From NCBI GenBank assembly GCA_040635515.1, contig JBEYHY010000010.1, positions 62,001-126,000 of the forward strand: a DNA stretch of 64,000 bases, read 5' to 3'. Made by a program: the position numbers and the translations under genes. Under the pieces are notes generated by a model. It was given only the letters and a program-made list of their open reading frames with translations. It did not search any database and was not told the DNA's origin. Source of the DNA: Prauserella_A sp040635515 (GTDB lineage Bacteria > Actinomycetota > Actinomycetes > Mycobacteriales > Pseudonocardiaceae). This document shows, piece after piece, positions 50,578-58,755 of this stretch; the first letter of the stretch is position 1, and every line of letters starts with the position of its first letter.

Positions 50578-52331
50578 GTGTCTTCTCCCTGACTTCGCGC
50601 GTGACTTCGTGGCAGCCGCACCGTCCAGGTGAGCCCGGTGCCCGCACCGGCAACCCTCCCGATCGAGAACGTGCCGTCCCATCGGGAGGCGAGTACCTCA
50701 AGTTCGGCGATTTCACCGCCGTGCTCTTCCCGTTCTCCGGGGTGGGCGGCACCGTTGTCGGCCACGGTCGTCGTGAGCGTGTGGCCCGCGCGGTCGACCG
50801 CCACCTCGACGGTCGCCGCCGTCGCCTCCGCGCGCCGCGCCGCGTGCGTGAGGGCCGTGTCCACCACGGCGAGCAGGTCGGCCCGCATCGCGGCGGGGAT
50901 GGCCGTGTCCAGCGGCCCGTCGAACGACAGTCTCGGCTCGAAGCCGAGCGTGGCCCGCAAGCCGAGGCAGAGCCTGAGCAGATCGGCCCTCACCCCGGCA
51001 GGGGCCTCGACGGGATGTTGCAGCGAGAAGATGCTGTTGCGGATGTCCTTGATCGTCCGGTCGAGATCGTGGATGAAACCGCTGACCAGGGCGCCTGCCT
51101 TCGCATCCGTGGTGAGCTTCCCCAGGCCTTCGAGGCCGAGGCCAACGGCGAAAAGGCGCTGGATCACCAGATCGTGCAAGTCGTGCGCGATCTGTTCGCG
51201 GTTCTCGAACACGGCGAGCTTGTGCCGGTCCTGTTCCGCTCTGCCGAATTCCAGTGCCAGCGCGGCCTGCGTGGCGAACATGCGCACGAGCTGCACCTCG
51301 TCGGCGTCGAAGGGCACCGTTCCGTGCCCCCTGGCGACCAGCAGTACTCCCGCCGCGACGTCACCGACGGTGAGTGGTACGGCGATCGCCGAGTCGAGCG
51401 CGGTCACCAGATCCGGCATCGTGGCGCCCGACCAGCCGCTCTGGTAGGTCGCCGCCAATGAACCGTAGTCGCGCACCAGAACCGGCTCGCCCGTGGTGAA
51501 CGCCTGCCCGGTGGCGGTCCCTCGCACCGACACACTCAGTCCCCGCGCGTCGGCGGGTACCGGGCCCGGCGTCGCCACGACGTCGAACACCAGCTCGTCA
51601 CCTCGTTCGCCGGGCCGGGCGATCGCACCCACCGACGAACCGGACACGATGCGTGCCCTCTCGGCGATGAGGCGTAACGCGGCGGCGGGGTCGTCGCCGC
51701 GCAGCAGCACGCCGGCGACCTCCTGCGCCGCGGTCAGCCAGCGCAACCGCAGCTCGACCTTGCCGTAGGCGGAGGTCATGCCGATCAGCGGTGCCATCGC
51801 GGCCACGAGCCCGGCCACGTCGTCCTCGTCACGCTCGGTGAACCCGGCGGCGTCGTGGTTGCCGCCGGTGAGCTTGTCTGCGAGCAGAAGCTGCCCGAAC
51901 AGCTCGCCCTCGACGTACACGGGCATCCGCAGCACCGATGTCGCCGCGGGAAAGCCGCCGGGGAGCGGATATCCGGCACCGTTCGACGCGGAACCGGACA
52001 GCAGCAGCCGTTCCGGCTTTCCCGCCTGGGGGCCCTGTCCGCCGTCGCGTTCGCGCGACCACACGGGTCGCGCGGGGTTTGCACCGAGGCCGACGGTCAC
52101 GACATCGGTGTACCCCTCGCCGCCCTCGTCCGCCGCCGTACCGGGGACCATGGCGAACGCGCCGTGGCTCGCCCCGGCGAGCCGGGTGGCGGCGGCCGCG
52201 AGCCTCGCGAGCACCGTGGACGGTTCCGGTACGGGTCCTCCGGACCGGCCCTGCCCGTCGTGCTCGCCACGTACGTCCAGTACGTCGAGAACACCGTCGA
52301 GTAGGCGGCGGACGTTGGTCTCGTTCACCAC
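50574..52331 (-). CDS. DosS-like GAF histidine kinase, heme ligand lost and ATPase degenerate
   Basis: About 585 residues from GTG 52329-52331 (a TTG at 52367 is possible). Two GAF domains (~35-190 and ~205-365) and a HisKA_3 helix with IAHDLHDLVIQRLF are present. The GAF-A segment matching the DosS heme-histidine region reads GGFPAATSVLRMPVYV and has no His. In the ATPase domain the N-box asparagine appears replaced (VVDTALTHAAR) and the G1 box is DNGAAHPG instead of DNGVGI. It may sense something else, or act as a pseudokinase/phosphotransfer partner. A TAGAAT -10-like box lies at 52371-52376. Confidence 0.85.
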   Translation of the reverse strand: MVNETNVRRLLDGVLDVLDVRGEHDGQGRSGGPVPEPSTVLARLAAAATRLAGASHGAFAMVPGTAADEGGEGYTDVVTVGLGANPARPVWSRERDGGQGPQAGKPERLLLSGSASNGAGYPLPGGFPAATSVLRMPVYVEGELFGQLLLADKLTGGNHDAAGFTERDEDDVAGLVAAMAPLIGMTSAYGKVELRLRWLTAAQEVAGVLLRGDDPAAALRLIAERARIVSGSSVGAIARPGERGDELVFDVVATPGPVPADARGLSVSVRGTATGQAFTTGEPVLVRDYGSLAATYQSGWSGATMPDLVTALDSAIAVPLTVGDVAAGVLLVARGHGTVPFDADEVQLVRMFATQAALALEFGRAEQDRHKLAVFENREQIAHDLHDLVIQRLFAVGLGLEGLGKLTTDAKAGALVSGFIHDLDRTIKDIRNSIFSLQHPVEAPAGVRADLLRLCLGLRATLGFEPRLSFDGPLDTAIPAAMRADLLAVVDTALTHAARRAEATAATVEVAVDRAGHTLTTTVADNGAAHPGEREEHGGEIAELEVLASRWDGTFSIGRVAGAGTGLTWTVRLPRSHARSQGEDT

Positions 52332-52411
52332 GCCCCCAAAAGGCCGGCTTGCGTGCTCGGATTCCAAGGATTCTAGGCACGTGCCGGCCTTGGTGGATAC
52401 CGGTCACCTGG

Positions 52412-52795
52412 TCAGCCGAAGCGCCTGCCGGACACGAGGTCCATCGGAATCCACAGCATGCTCTCGGTGTCCTTCAGGGGCCGGGACGGCGGCGCGGCGG
52501 GGCCACCGTTGCGTGATTCGAGTACTTTGCCCAGCACCGTGACGTACCAGCCGCTGGACAGATCCGGCGCGACCGCGTCGGCCTCGAAGGCGACGACGTT
52601 GCCACGGGCCGAGCTGAGGAACGCGTCCTCGTCCGAGGCGAGGCAGCCCAGAGCGTCCCCGGCGACGACGAACCGGACCGGCCGCACGGCGGGCAGCCCG
52701 CGGTGGGTGAACACGATCCTGCCTACCTGTGCCGTCGCGAGCAGCGCGACGCATTGGCCCCGGTCCAGCACCTCCACCCCGAACGAGTCTCGCAT
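52412..52795 (-). CDS. Pyridoxamine 5'-phosphate oxidase-family (PPOX) FMN/F420-binding protein
   Basis: 127 residues from ATG 52793-52795. The split-barrel start is VEVLDRGQCVALLATAQVGRIVFTHRG, followed by PAVRPVRFVVAGDALGC and VVAFEADAV. Short PPOX proteins bind FMN or F420 and reduce or scavenge small molecules. PPOX-type proteins occur in the mycobacterial DosR regulon (for example Rv3129). It lies 80 bp upstream of the second kinase in the same direction and may be its operon leader. Confidence 0.87.
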   Translation of the reverse strand: MRDSFGVEVLDRGQCVALLATAQVGRIVFTHRGLPAVRPVRFVVAGDALGCLASDEDAFLSSARGNVVAFEADAVAPDLSSGWYVTVLGKVLESRNGGPAAPPSRPLKDTESMLWIPMDLVSGRRFG

Positions 52796-52860
52796 CGCGC
52801 ACGATCCCTGTGTTTTGACGATCCGGCCATTACGGTGGGGCCTTCCCGATCGCCGCGGTA

Positions 52861-52874
52861 GGGCCGTTCGGCCC
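52861..52874. promoter_or_regulatory. Weak DosR-like palindrome upstream of the PPOX gene
   Basis: GGGCCGTTCGGCCC, a perfect palindrome with 6-bp arms, 65 bp upstream of the PPOX ATG. It shares the GGGnC...GnCCC skeleton and 14-base length with the other boxes, but only about 9 of 12 defined motif positions. In such GC-rich DNA this could be chance. Confidence 0.35.
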
Positions 52875-52937
52875 GCGAGTTGCGAGTACCGGTCGATGTT
52901 CCCAGCGCCGGTCTCCACCGCCGGTTTCCAGTGCCGC

Positions 52938-54235
52938 TCAGCGCCGCTGCACCGCGTGCACCGTCACCGGCAGCGCGAAGTGGACGGTTTCCCTCGTGAT
53001 CTCCCTTTCGGCGACGGTGACGGGTCCGAGACCGCCCAGCGCGGCGATGACGTCCTCGACGAGTCTCGGTGGTGCGGACGCGCCCGCGGTGAGGCCGACG
53101 GTTCCGGCACCGGCGAGCCAGCCGGGCCGGATGTCGCCCGCGTCGTCGATCAGGTGGGCCGGGGTTCCGTTGCGGCGGGCCAATTCCACGAGCCGGGCCG
53201 AGTTCGACGAGTTGGCCGAGCCGACGACGAGCACCAGGTCCGCCTCCTCGGCGATCGCCGAGAGCGCGTGCTGCCGGTTGGTGGTGGCGTAGCAGATGTC
53301 GTCGGATCCCGGACCGCGCAGCGCGGGAAACCGCTGCCGCAGCGCCTCGACCACTTCGGCCGTCTCGTCGACGGCCAGGGTCGTCTGGGTGAGATAGGAG
53401 ACCCGTGCGGGATCCCGCACGGTGAGCGCACGCGCCTCCTCGGCGTTCTGCACGAGCACGGTGTGTTCCGGCGCCTCGCCGAGCGTGCCCTCGACCTCCT
53501 CGTGGCCCTCGTGTCCGATGAGGACGACCGTGTCGCCGCGGGCGGCGAACCGGCGCGCCTCCGCGTGCACCTTCGTCACGAGGGGACAGGTCGCGTCGAT
53601 GACGTCGAGCCCCCTGCTCGCGGCTTCCTCGTGCACGGCGGGCGAGACGCCGTGCGCGGAGAACACCACGGTGGCCCCGTCGGGAACCCCGGCCAGCTCG
53701 TCGACGAACACGGCGCCCCTGCTTTCGAGGTCCGCCACGACGTGTCTGTTGTGGACGATCTGCTTGCGGACGTAGACGGGGCGCCCCGCTGCCCGAGTAC
53801 CTGCTCGACAACCTCGATGGCCCGTTCGACACCGGCGCAGAACGATCGCGGGGCTGCGAGCAGCACGGTCCTCGGCCGGGCCGCGGCAAGGCAGGAGGCC
53901 ATGGCCGACGCGGCGGCCGTCACCATGTGCGAGCCGAGGTTGCCCTCGTCGTCGGCCGCGGCGACCCCGAGCCCCGCCGGACCTCCGCCGCCGGGCAGCA
54001 CGGCACACAGGGTCAGCCCGTCGTGGGTTTCCCTCGCCGCGCTGTCCAGCCGGAGCCTGCCTCTGGCCAACGGCACTCCTTGCCGCCGCAGCTCACCGGC
54101 GAGCAATACGGCGGCGGGGCAAGGTGTGGGAGGCCCTCCCGTGGTGAGCAGTTCGTCGGCGACGAGCACGACGTCCGCGCCCGGCCTTCCCGGCCTGTTG
54201 GCCGCGATGATGCTTTGTGCTGCGGTGACCGGCAT
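52938..54235 (-). pseudogene. IspH (HMBPP reductase) paralogue with N-terminal extension, one-base frameshift
   Basis: ATG 54233-54235 (AAGGAG upstream) opens a ~120-residue domain of unknown type, followed by the IspH start LLAAPRSFCAGVERAIEVVE. Near 53775-53785 the frame shifts: the expected GAP-VYVRKQIVHN continues only in another frame, to 52938. One missing base in a CCCC/GGGG stretch explains it. All three IspH Fe-S cysteines are kept across the two frames (SFCAGV, DATCPLV, DICYATTN). IspH makes IPP/DMAPP from HMBPP. The position after the polyprenyl synthetase suggests precursor supply to the encapsulin cargo. Sequencing error or -1 frameshifting are alternatives. Confidence 0.8.
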
Positions 54236-54259
54236 TCCGGAAGACTCCTTGCTTTCGTG

Positions 54260-55348
54260 CTAGTGATCGCGGGAGGTGACCAGCTTGGCCAGCGCCGTCA
54301 GTTCCGATCTCGCGGTCGCCGACGAGGCCGCCATCGTGAGATCGCTCAGCGCCTCCTCAAGTAGCGAGCCTGCCCGCAGCAGGCACCACTGCCGTCCTCC
54401 CGCCGCCTCGATGAGCGCGGCGGCGCGGGGAAGGTCGGAGCCCGACGGCGGGCGCTCACGGGCATAGAGCGCGGCGAGTTCGGCTCCCTCCTCGGTACCC
54501 GAGGTGAGCGCGCGTACCGCGGGCAGCGACTTCTTCCGGTTGCGAAGGTCGGAGAACGCGGGCTTTCCGGTGACGGATTCGTCGCCCCAGACGCCGAGCA
54601 GGTCGTCGACGATCTGGAAGGCGAGACCGATCCGCTCGCCGAACCGGCGCAGCAGCGCGACCTGATCCGGTTCGCCACCGCCCGCCAGCGCACCCAGCGC
54701 GCACGCGCAGCCCAGTAGCGCGCCGGTTTTGTGCTCGGCCATCCGCACACACTCGTCGAGGCTGACGTCGTTCCTGCTCTCGAACTCCAGGTCGGCGCTC
54801 TGGCCCGCCATCAGTTCCTGCACGGCGTTGTTGAGGGTGGTGACGGCATCCACAGCGGAGGGGCCTCCCGATGTGGCCAGCACCTCGAAGGCCAGTGCCA
54901 GCATCGAGTTTCCCGCGAGAATCGCGGCGTCGGAGCCGAACACGCTCCACGCGGTCGGCCGGTGCCGTCTGGTCGTGTCGCCGTCCATGACATCGTCATG
55001 CAGCAGCGAGAAGTTGTGCACGAGTTCCACGGCGACCGCACCCGGCACGGCCGCCGTGGCCTCGCCGCCGACCGCGCCGGCCGCGAGCAGTACGAGCGCG
55101 GCGCGCAGTGTCTTGCCGCCGGAGGCCGCCACGGCGGTGCCGTGCTCGTCCTGCCAGCCGAGGTGATAACCGCTGGTGTTCCTGATGGGAGGCGGTAGCG
55201 TGGCCACGGCCGAGCGCAGTTGCGGGTCCACAATGGAGCGGCAGCGCGTCAGCACGTCGCGCGCGTGCCTCGCCGCCTGTGGCGGCACCCGTGCGGTGGC
55301 ACCGGGCCCTTTCGCCGTGGTGTCCAGCAGATCGGACAAGGCGCTCAC
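54260..55348 (-). CDS. Family 2 encapsulin cargo-type polyprenyl synthetase
   Basis: 362 residues from GTG 55346-55348, overlapping the shell-gene stop by 4 nt. The isoprenyl diphosphate synthase motifs are LLHDDVMDGDTTRRHRPT (first Asp-rich) and AFQIVDDLLGVWGD (second). The first ~35 residues are Ala/Gly/Pro-rich and probably flexible, as in cargo proteins of family 2B encapsulins, where such N-termini direct encapsulation. The likely product is a short prenyl diphosphate for terpenoid synthesis; chain length cannot be read here. No terpene cyclase is in the window. Confidence 0.88.
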   Translation of the reverse strand: MSALSDLLDTTAKGPGATARVPPQAARHARDVLTRCRSIVDPQLRSAVATLPPPIRNTSGYHLGWQDEHGTAVAASGGKTLRAALVLLAAGAVGGEATAAVPGAVAVELVHNFSLLHDDVMDGDTTRRHRPTAWSVFGSDAAILAGNSMLALAFEVLATSGGPSAVDAVTTLNNAVQELMAGQSADLEFESRNDVSLDECVRMAEHKTGALLGCACALGALAGGGEPDQVALLRRFGERIGLAFQIVDDLLGVWGDESVTGKPAFSDLRNRKKSLPAVRALTSGTEEGAELAALYARERPPSGSDLPRAAALIEAAGGRQWCLLRAGSLLEEALSDLTMAASSATARSELTALAKLVTSRDH

Positions 55349-56742
55349 CTGCCGATCTCGACGGATTCGAGGACACCCACCGCGTCGGGAACCAGGATGG
55401 CGGCCGAGTAGTAGGCACTGACCAGATAGGACATGATCGCTTTCTCGTCGATGTTCATGAAGCGCACCGACAGACCCGGCCGGTACTCGTCGGGGATCCC
55501 GGTCTGGTGCAGGCCGATCACCCCGTTGTCCTCCATGCCGGTGCGCATGACGATGATGGAGCTGGTTCCGGTTGCGCTGACCGGGATCTTGTCGCACGGC
55601 AGGATCGGCACTCCTCGCCACGCGGCCGCGACGCCGCCCTGCACGGGTACCGGTTCGGGATAGAGCCCTCTGCTGGTGCACTCCCTCCCGAACGCCGCGA
55701 TGGCGAGCGGGTGAGCGAGGAAGTACTCGGACTTGCGCCGCCTGCTCAGCAGTTCGTCGAGATCGTCGGGGGTCGGGGGACCGGTGCGGGTGTGTAGCCG
55801 CTGACCGAGATCGGCGTTGTGCAGCAGGCCGAATTCCCTGTTGTTGACCAGATCGTTCTCCTGGCGTTCCCGGAGCGCCTCGATGGTGAGCCGTAGTTGC
55901 TGCTCGAGCTGGTTCATCGGGTTGTTGTAGAGGTCGGCGACGCGGGTGTGTATCCGCAGCACGGTCTGCGCGGCGGCGAGTTCGTACTCCCGGGGCGAGG
56001 TCTCGTAGTCGACGAACGTGCCGGGGAGGGTGATCTCGCCGTTGTGTCCCGACGACAGCTCGATGTTTGCCTCGCCCTGTTTGTTGTGTGCGGGACGCGC
56101 ACGTCCCCTGACCTCCTCAAGGTGGCCGCCAAGCTCGCCCGAGGTGTCGATGACCTGTTGCGCTGCCTGCTTCGGCAGGCTGAGTACCGTGCAGGGAGTG
56201 ACGGCTTTCACCGTGTAGTCCCAGATCCCCTGCTGGTCGAGCAGCAGCGAATCGCCGAAGAACCGGCCGCCGCCGAGCACGTCGAGCACCGTGTCGTCGC
56301 CGTACTCACCGGTGCCGATCTTGCGGGCCTTGCCGTGCGCGATGACGACGATCTGGTCGATCTCGTGCCCGAACTCGGCGATGACGTCTCCCGGTTCGTA
56401 GGCGCGCTGGACGAACCGCTCGGCCAGCGCGCCGAGCACCGCTTCGTTCCGGAAGTCCCGCAGGGGGCCGAACTCGGCGAGTTCGGCGGGGATGAGACTG
56501 ACGGCCGAGCCGGTGTTGACGCAGGTGACCCTCCCGTCGCCCACGGTGTAGGTGAGCCTGCGGTTGACCCTGAACGCGCCACCCTCGGCCTGCACCCACG
56601 GCAGCACCCGCAGCAGCCAGCGGGGCGAGATGCCCTGCATCTGGGGAACGGACTTGGTGGTCGTGGCGAGATTGCGGGCCGCGTCGGTCGCGAGGCTCTG
56701 CCGGGGCGGCACCGCCTCGGTGTCGGGTTCTGTGACGGTCAC
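55345..56742 (-). CDS. Family 2B encapsulin shell protein (with cyclic-nucleotide-binding-like domain), copy 2
   Basis: 465 residues from GTG 56740-56742 (GGAGG 6 nt upstream). The N-terminal arm contains LATTTKSVPQMQGISPRWLL. A Crp-like cyclic-nucleotide-binding insertion spans ~85-215 (FVQRAYEPGDVIAEFGHEID). The rest has the HK97-fold shell region typical of the group (REYELAAAQTVLRIHTRVADLY, GIPDEYRPGLSVRFM). Such proteins, known first as EshA in Streptomyces, assemble icosahedral nanocompartments. It is coupled to the polyprenyl synthetase and 71 bp after copy 1. Confidence 0.92.
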   Translation of the reverse strand: MTVTEPDTEAVPPRQSLATDAARNLATTTKSVPQMQGISPRWLLRVLPWVQAEGGAFRVNRRLTYTVGDGRVTCVNTGSAVSLIPAELAEFGPLRDFRNEAVLGALAERFVQRAYEPGDVIAEFGHEIDQIVVIAHGKARKIGTGEYGDDTVLDVLGGGRFFGDSLLLDQQGIWDYTVKAVTPCTVLSLPKQAAQQVIDTSGELGGHLEEVRGRARPAHNKQGEANIELSSGHNGEITLPGTFVDYETSPREYELAAAQTVLRIHTRVADLYNNPMNQLEQQLRLTIEALRERQENDLVNNREFGLLHNADLGQRLHTRTGPPTPDDLDELLSRRRKSEYFLAHPLAIAAFGRECTSRGLYPEPVPVQGGVAAAWRGVPILPCDKIPVSATGTSSIIVMRTGMEDNGVIGLHQTGIPDEYRPGLSVRFMNIDEKAIMSYLVSAYYSAAILVPDAVGVLESVEIGR

Positions 56743-56813
56743 CGGTTACCTCCGTGCACGTAGCGCCGGGTGGATTGCGTTGGCTGCTGGCTGGCTTCGT
56801 GGCCTGGCATCGG

Positions 56814-58223
56814 TCAGCTCTCCTTGCCGACCTCGGCGCCCTCCAGTACGGCGAGCGCGTCGGGCACGAGGACCGCCGCCGAGTAGTAGGCGCTGACCAG
56901 GTACGAGCTGATGGCCGTCTCGTTGACCCCCATGAACCGCACCGACAGTCCCGGCCGGTACTCGTCGGGGATCCCGGTCTGGTGCAGGCCGACGACGCCC
57001 TGATTGTCCTCCCCGGTGCGCATGAGCAACACCGAACTGGTCCTCGTGTCACTGACCGGGATCTTGTTGCACGGGAAGATCGGAACCCCTCGCCACGCCG
57101 GGATTCGGTGCCCTCCGACGTCCACACTGGAGGGATAGATTCCGCGCCTGCTGCATTCCCTCCCGAACGCGGCGATCGTGCGCGGGTGCGCGAGGAACAG
57201 GCCGGGTTCCTTCCACACCATGGCGAGCAGCTGATCGAAATCGTCGGGCGTGGGAGGGCCGGTGCGCGTGGGCGTGCGCTGAGCGAGATCGGCGTTGTGC
57301 AGCAGGCCGAAGTCCCTGTTGTTGATCAGTTCGTGTTCCTGGCGTTCCCTCAGTGCCTCGATGGTGAGCCGTAGTTGCTGATCGAGCTGGTTCATCGGCT
57401 GGTTGTAGAGATCGGCGACCCTGGTGTGCACGCGTAGCACGGTCTGCGCGACGCTCAGCTCGTACTCCCTCGGTGAGGGCTCGTAGTCCACATAGGTCCC
57501 CGCGATCCGGATCTCCCCGCTGTGACCGGAGATCACCTCGACGTCGGCCTCGCCGTGCATGTTGGCGGCGGCTTCCTGCCCGGAGCCGAGCCGGTCGATG
57601 TGCGCCCGCAGAGCAGGCGCCCTTTCGAGCAGTGCGGTGAAACTGCTGGCGGGCAGCACGAGTGCGGTACAGGACGTGACGGTTTTCGTCGTGTACTCCC
57701 ACAGGCTTTCCGGATCGGTCAGCAGCTCGTCGCCGACGTAGTCGCCGTCGGCGAGTGTGCCGAGCACCACGTGCTCCCCGTACTCGCCGGGCCCGATCTT
57801 GTTGACCTTGCCGTGCGCGACGAGCACGATCTCGTCGATACTGTCGCCGAATTCCGCGATGACCTCGCCGGGCCCGTACTCCCGCTGCACGAAGTCTTCG
57901 GCCATCGCGTCGAGAACGGTGGTGTCGGGAAGTTCCCTGAGCGCGGCGAACTCGCGCAGTTCGGGCGGAACGACCTTGACCCGCGCGCCCTCGTTGGTGA
58001 AACTGACGCGTCCGTTGCCGACGGTGCAGGTGAGCCTCCGGTTGACCCGGTAGGTGCCGCCGGCGGCCTGAACCCAGGGCAGCATCTTGAGCAGCCAGCG
58101 CGACGAGATCCCCTGCATCTGCGGTTCGGATTTGGTGGTCGTCGCCAGGTTGCGCGCTGCGGCCGTGCCGAGGCTCTGTGGTTGCTGTTCCCCGGAGCCG
58201 AGGTCAGGCTCTGTAACCGTCAC
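56814..58223 (-). CDS. Family 2B encapsulin shell protein (with cyclic-nucleotide-binding-like domain), copy 1
   Basis: 469 residues from GTG 58221-58223. It is clearly paralogous to copy 2 (LATTTKSEPQMQGISSRWLL, FVQREYGPGEVIAEFGDSID, GIPDEYRPGLSVRFMGV). The two differ most in the nucleotide-binding domain and in the linker after it, near residues 195-225. Two distinct shells in one operon suggest a mixed two-component shell. It is the first gene of the operon; an inverted repeat lies 69-99 bp upstream. Confidence 0.92.
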   Translation of the reverse strand: MTVTEPDLGSGEQQPQSLGTAAARNLATTTKSEPQMQGISSRWLLKMLPWVQAAGGTYRVNRRLTCTVGNGRVSFTNEGARVKVVPPELREFAALRELPDTTVLDAMAEDFVQREYGPGEVIAEFGDSIDEIVLVAHGKVNKIGPGEYGEHVVLGTLADGDYVGDELLTDPESLWEYTTKTVTSCTALVLPASSFTALLERAPALRAHIDRLGSGQEAAANMHGEADVEVISGHSGEIRIAGTYVDYEPSPREYELSVAQTVLRVHTRVADLYNQPMNQLDQQLRLTIEALRERQEHELINNRDFGLLHNADLAQRTPTRTGPPTPDDFDQLLAMVWKEPGLFLAHPRTIAAFGRECSRRGIYPSSVDVGGHRIPAWRGVPIFPCNKIPVSDTRTSSVLLMRTGEDNQGVVGLHQTGIPDEYRPGLSVRFMGVNETAISSYLVSAYYSAAVLVPDALAVLEGAEVGKES

Positions 58224-58291
58224 AATTCACACCACCATTTCTTGAAGGACGAAAGAAATATTTGAATGGGGACCTGGACGACAATTAGTCC

Positions 58292-58322
58292 ATCGGCATG
58301 ATGTTGCGTTTCAAATGCCGAT
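58292..58322. promoter_or_regulatory. Inverted repeat upstream of the encapsulin operon
   Basis: 8-bp arms ATCGGCAT (58292-58299) and ATGCCGAT (58315-58322) with a 15-nt spacer. It lies in a locally AT-rich stretch 69 bp upstream of the encapsulin GTG. It is probably an operator or part of the leftward promoter; no regulator is assigned. Confidence 0.45.
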
Positions 58323-58332
58323 AGAAACGACA

Positions 58333-58575
58333 CTAGCAGCGGATGTCGGCTTCAGTACAGTCGCCCGACTGTGCACTCTGTGACGGTCTCGGATGAATTA
58401 GAGGTGTCCCATTCCGGTTGCCGCCGAATGTGTCATGGGGTTGGTGGCCAAAGTAGAACGAGGGCGGGGTGTGGCGCCACTGGCGGTCACGCGCCGAGTA
58501 GCCGATGGCCTGCTCGGCGGACACCTCGCTGCGGAGGGTGATTCGGCTTGCGCCAATAGGGTTCTTCGAGGTCAC
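58333..58575 (-). CDS. Possible small protein, uncertain
   Basis: An 80-codon frame from GTG 58573-58575 with mostly G/C third positions in its first ~40 codons (SKNPIGASRITL, QAIGYSARDRQW) and a weaker second half. No family is recognised and no clear ribosome site is seen. It could be a real small gene, a gene remnant, or chance. Apart from this frame and the repeat at 58292, the 532-bp gap 58224-58755 holds nothing recognisable. Confidence 0.2.
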   Translation of the reverse strand: MTSKNPIGASRITLRSEVSAEQAIGYSARDRQWRHTPPSFYFGHQPHDTFGGNRNGTPLIHPRPSQSAQSGDCTEADIRC

Positions 58576-58755
58576 GGTGACGGCATGTGTTCGGTGCGCG
58601 CCCCGTCGGACGCGCGGGTCGTCGGTGCGGCGGCGGGATTCGCTGGGTTGGCGGTACCGGCCATCACCAAGCGGGTTATTCGCATTTCATTCTTGTGTTC
58701 GCGAAGGCCGGTAACTACGCTGCGCTTTATCTCTTCCCGTTCGAGGGGAAACATC

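Noticed and set aside
58268..58275. GGGGACCT element considered as a DosR box before the encapsulin operon
   Set aside because: Only one half-site is present at the right spacing; the AGTCC further on is too far away to complete a box.
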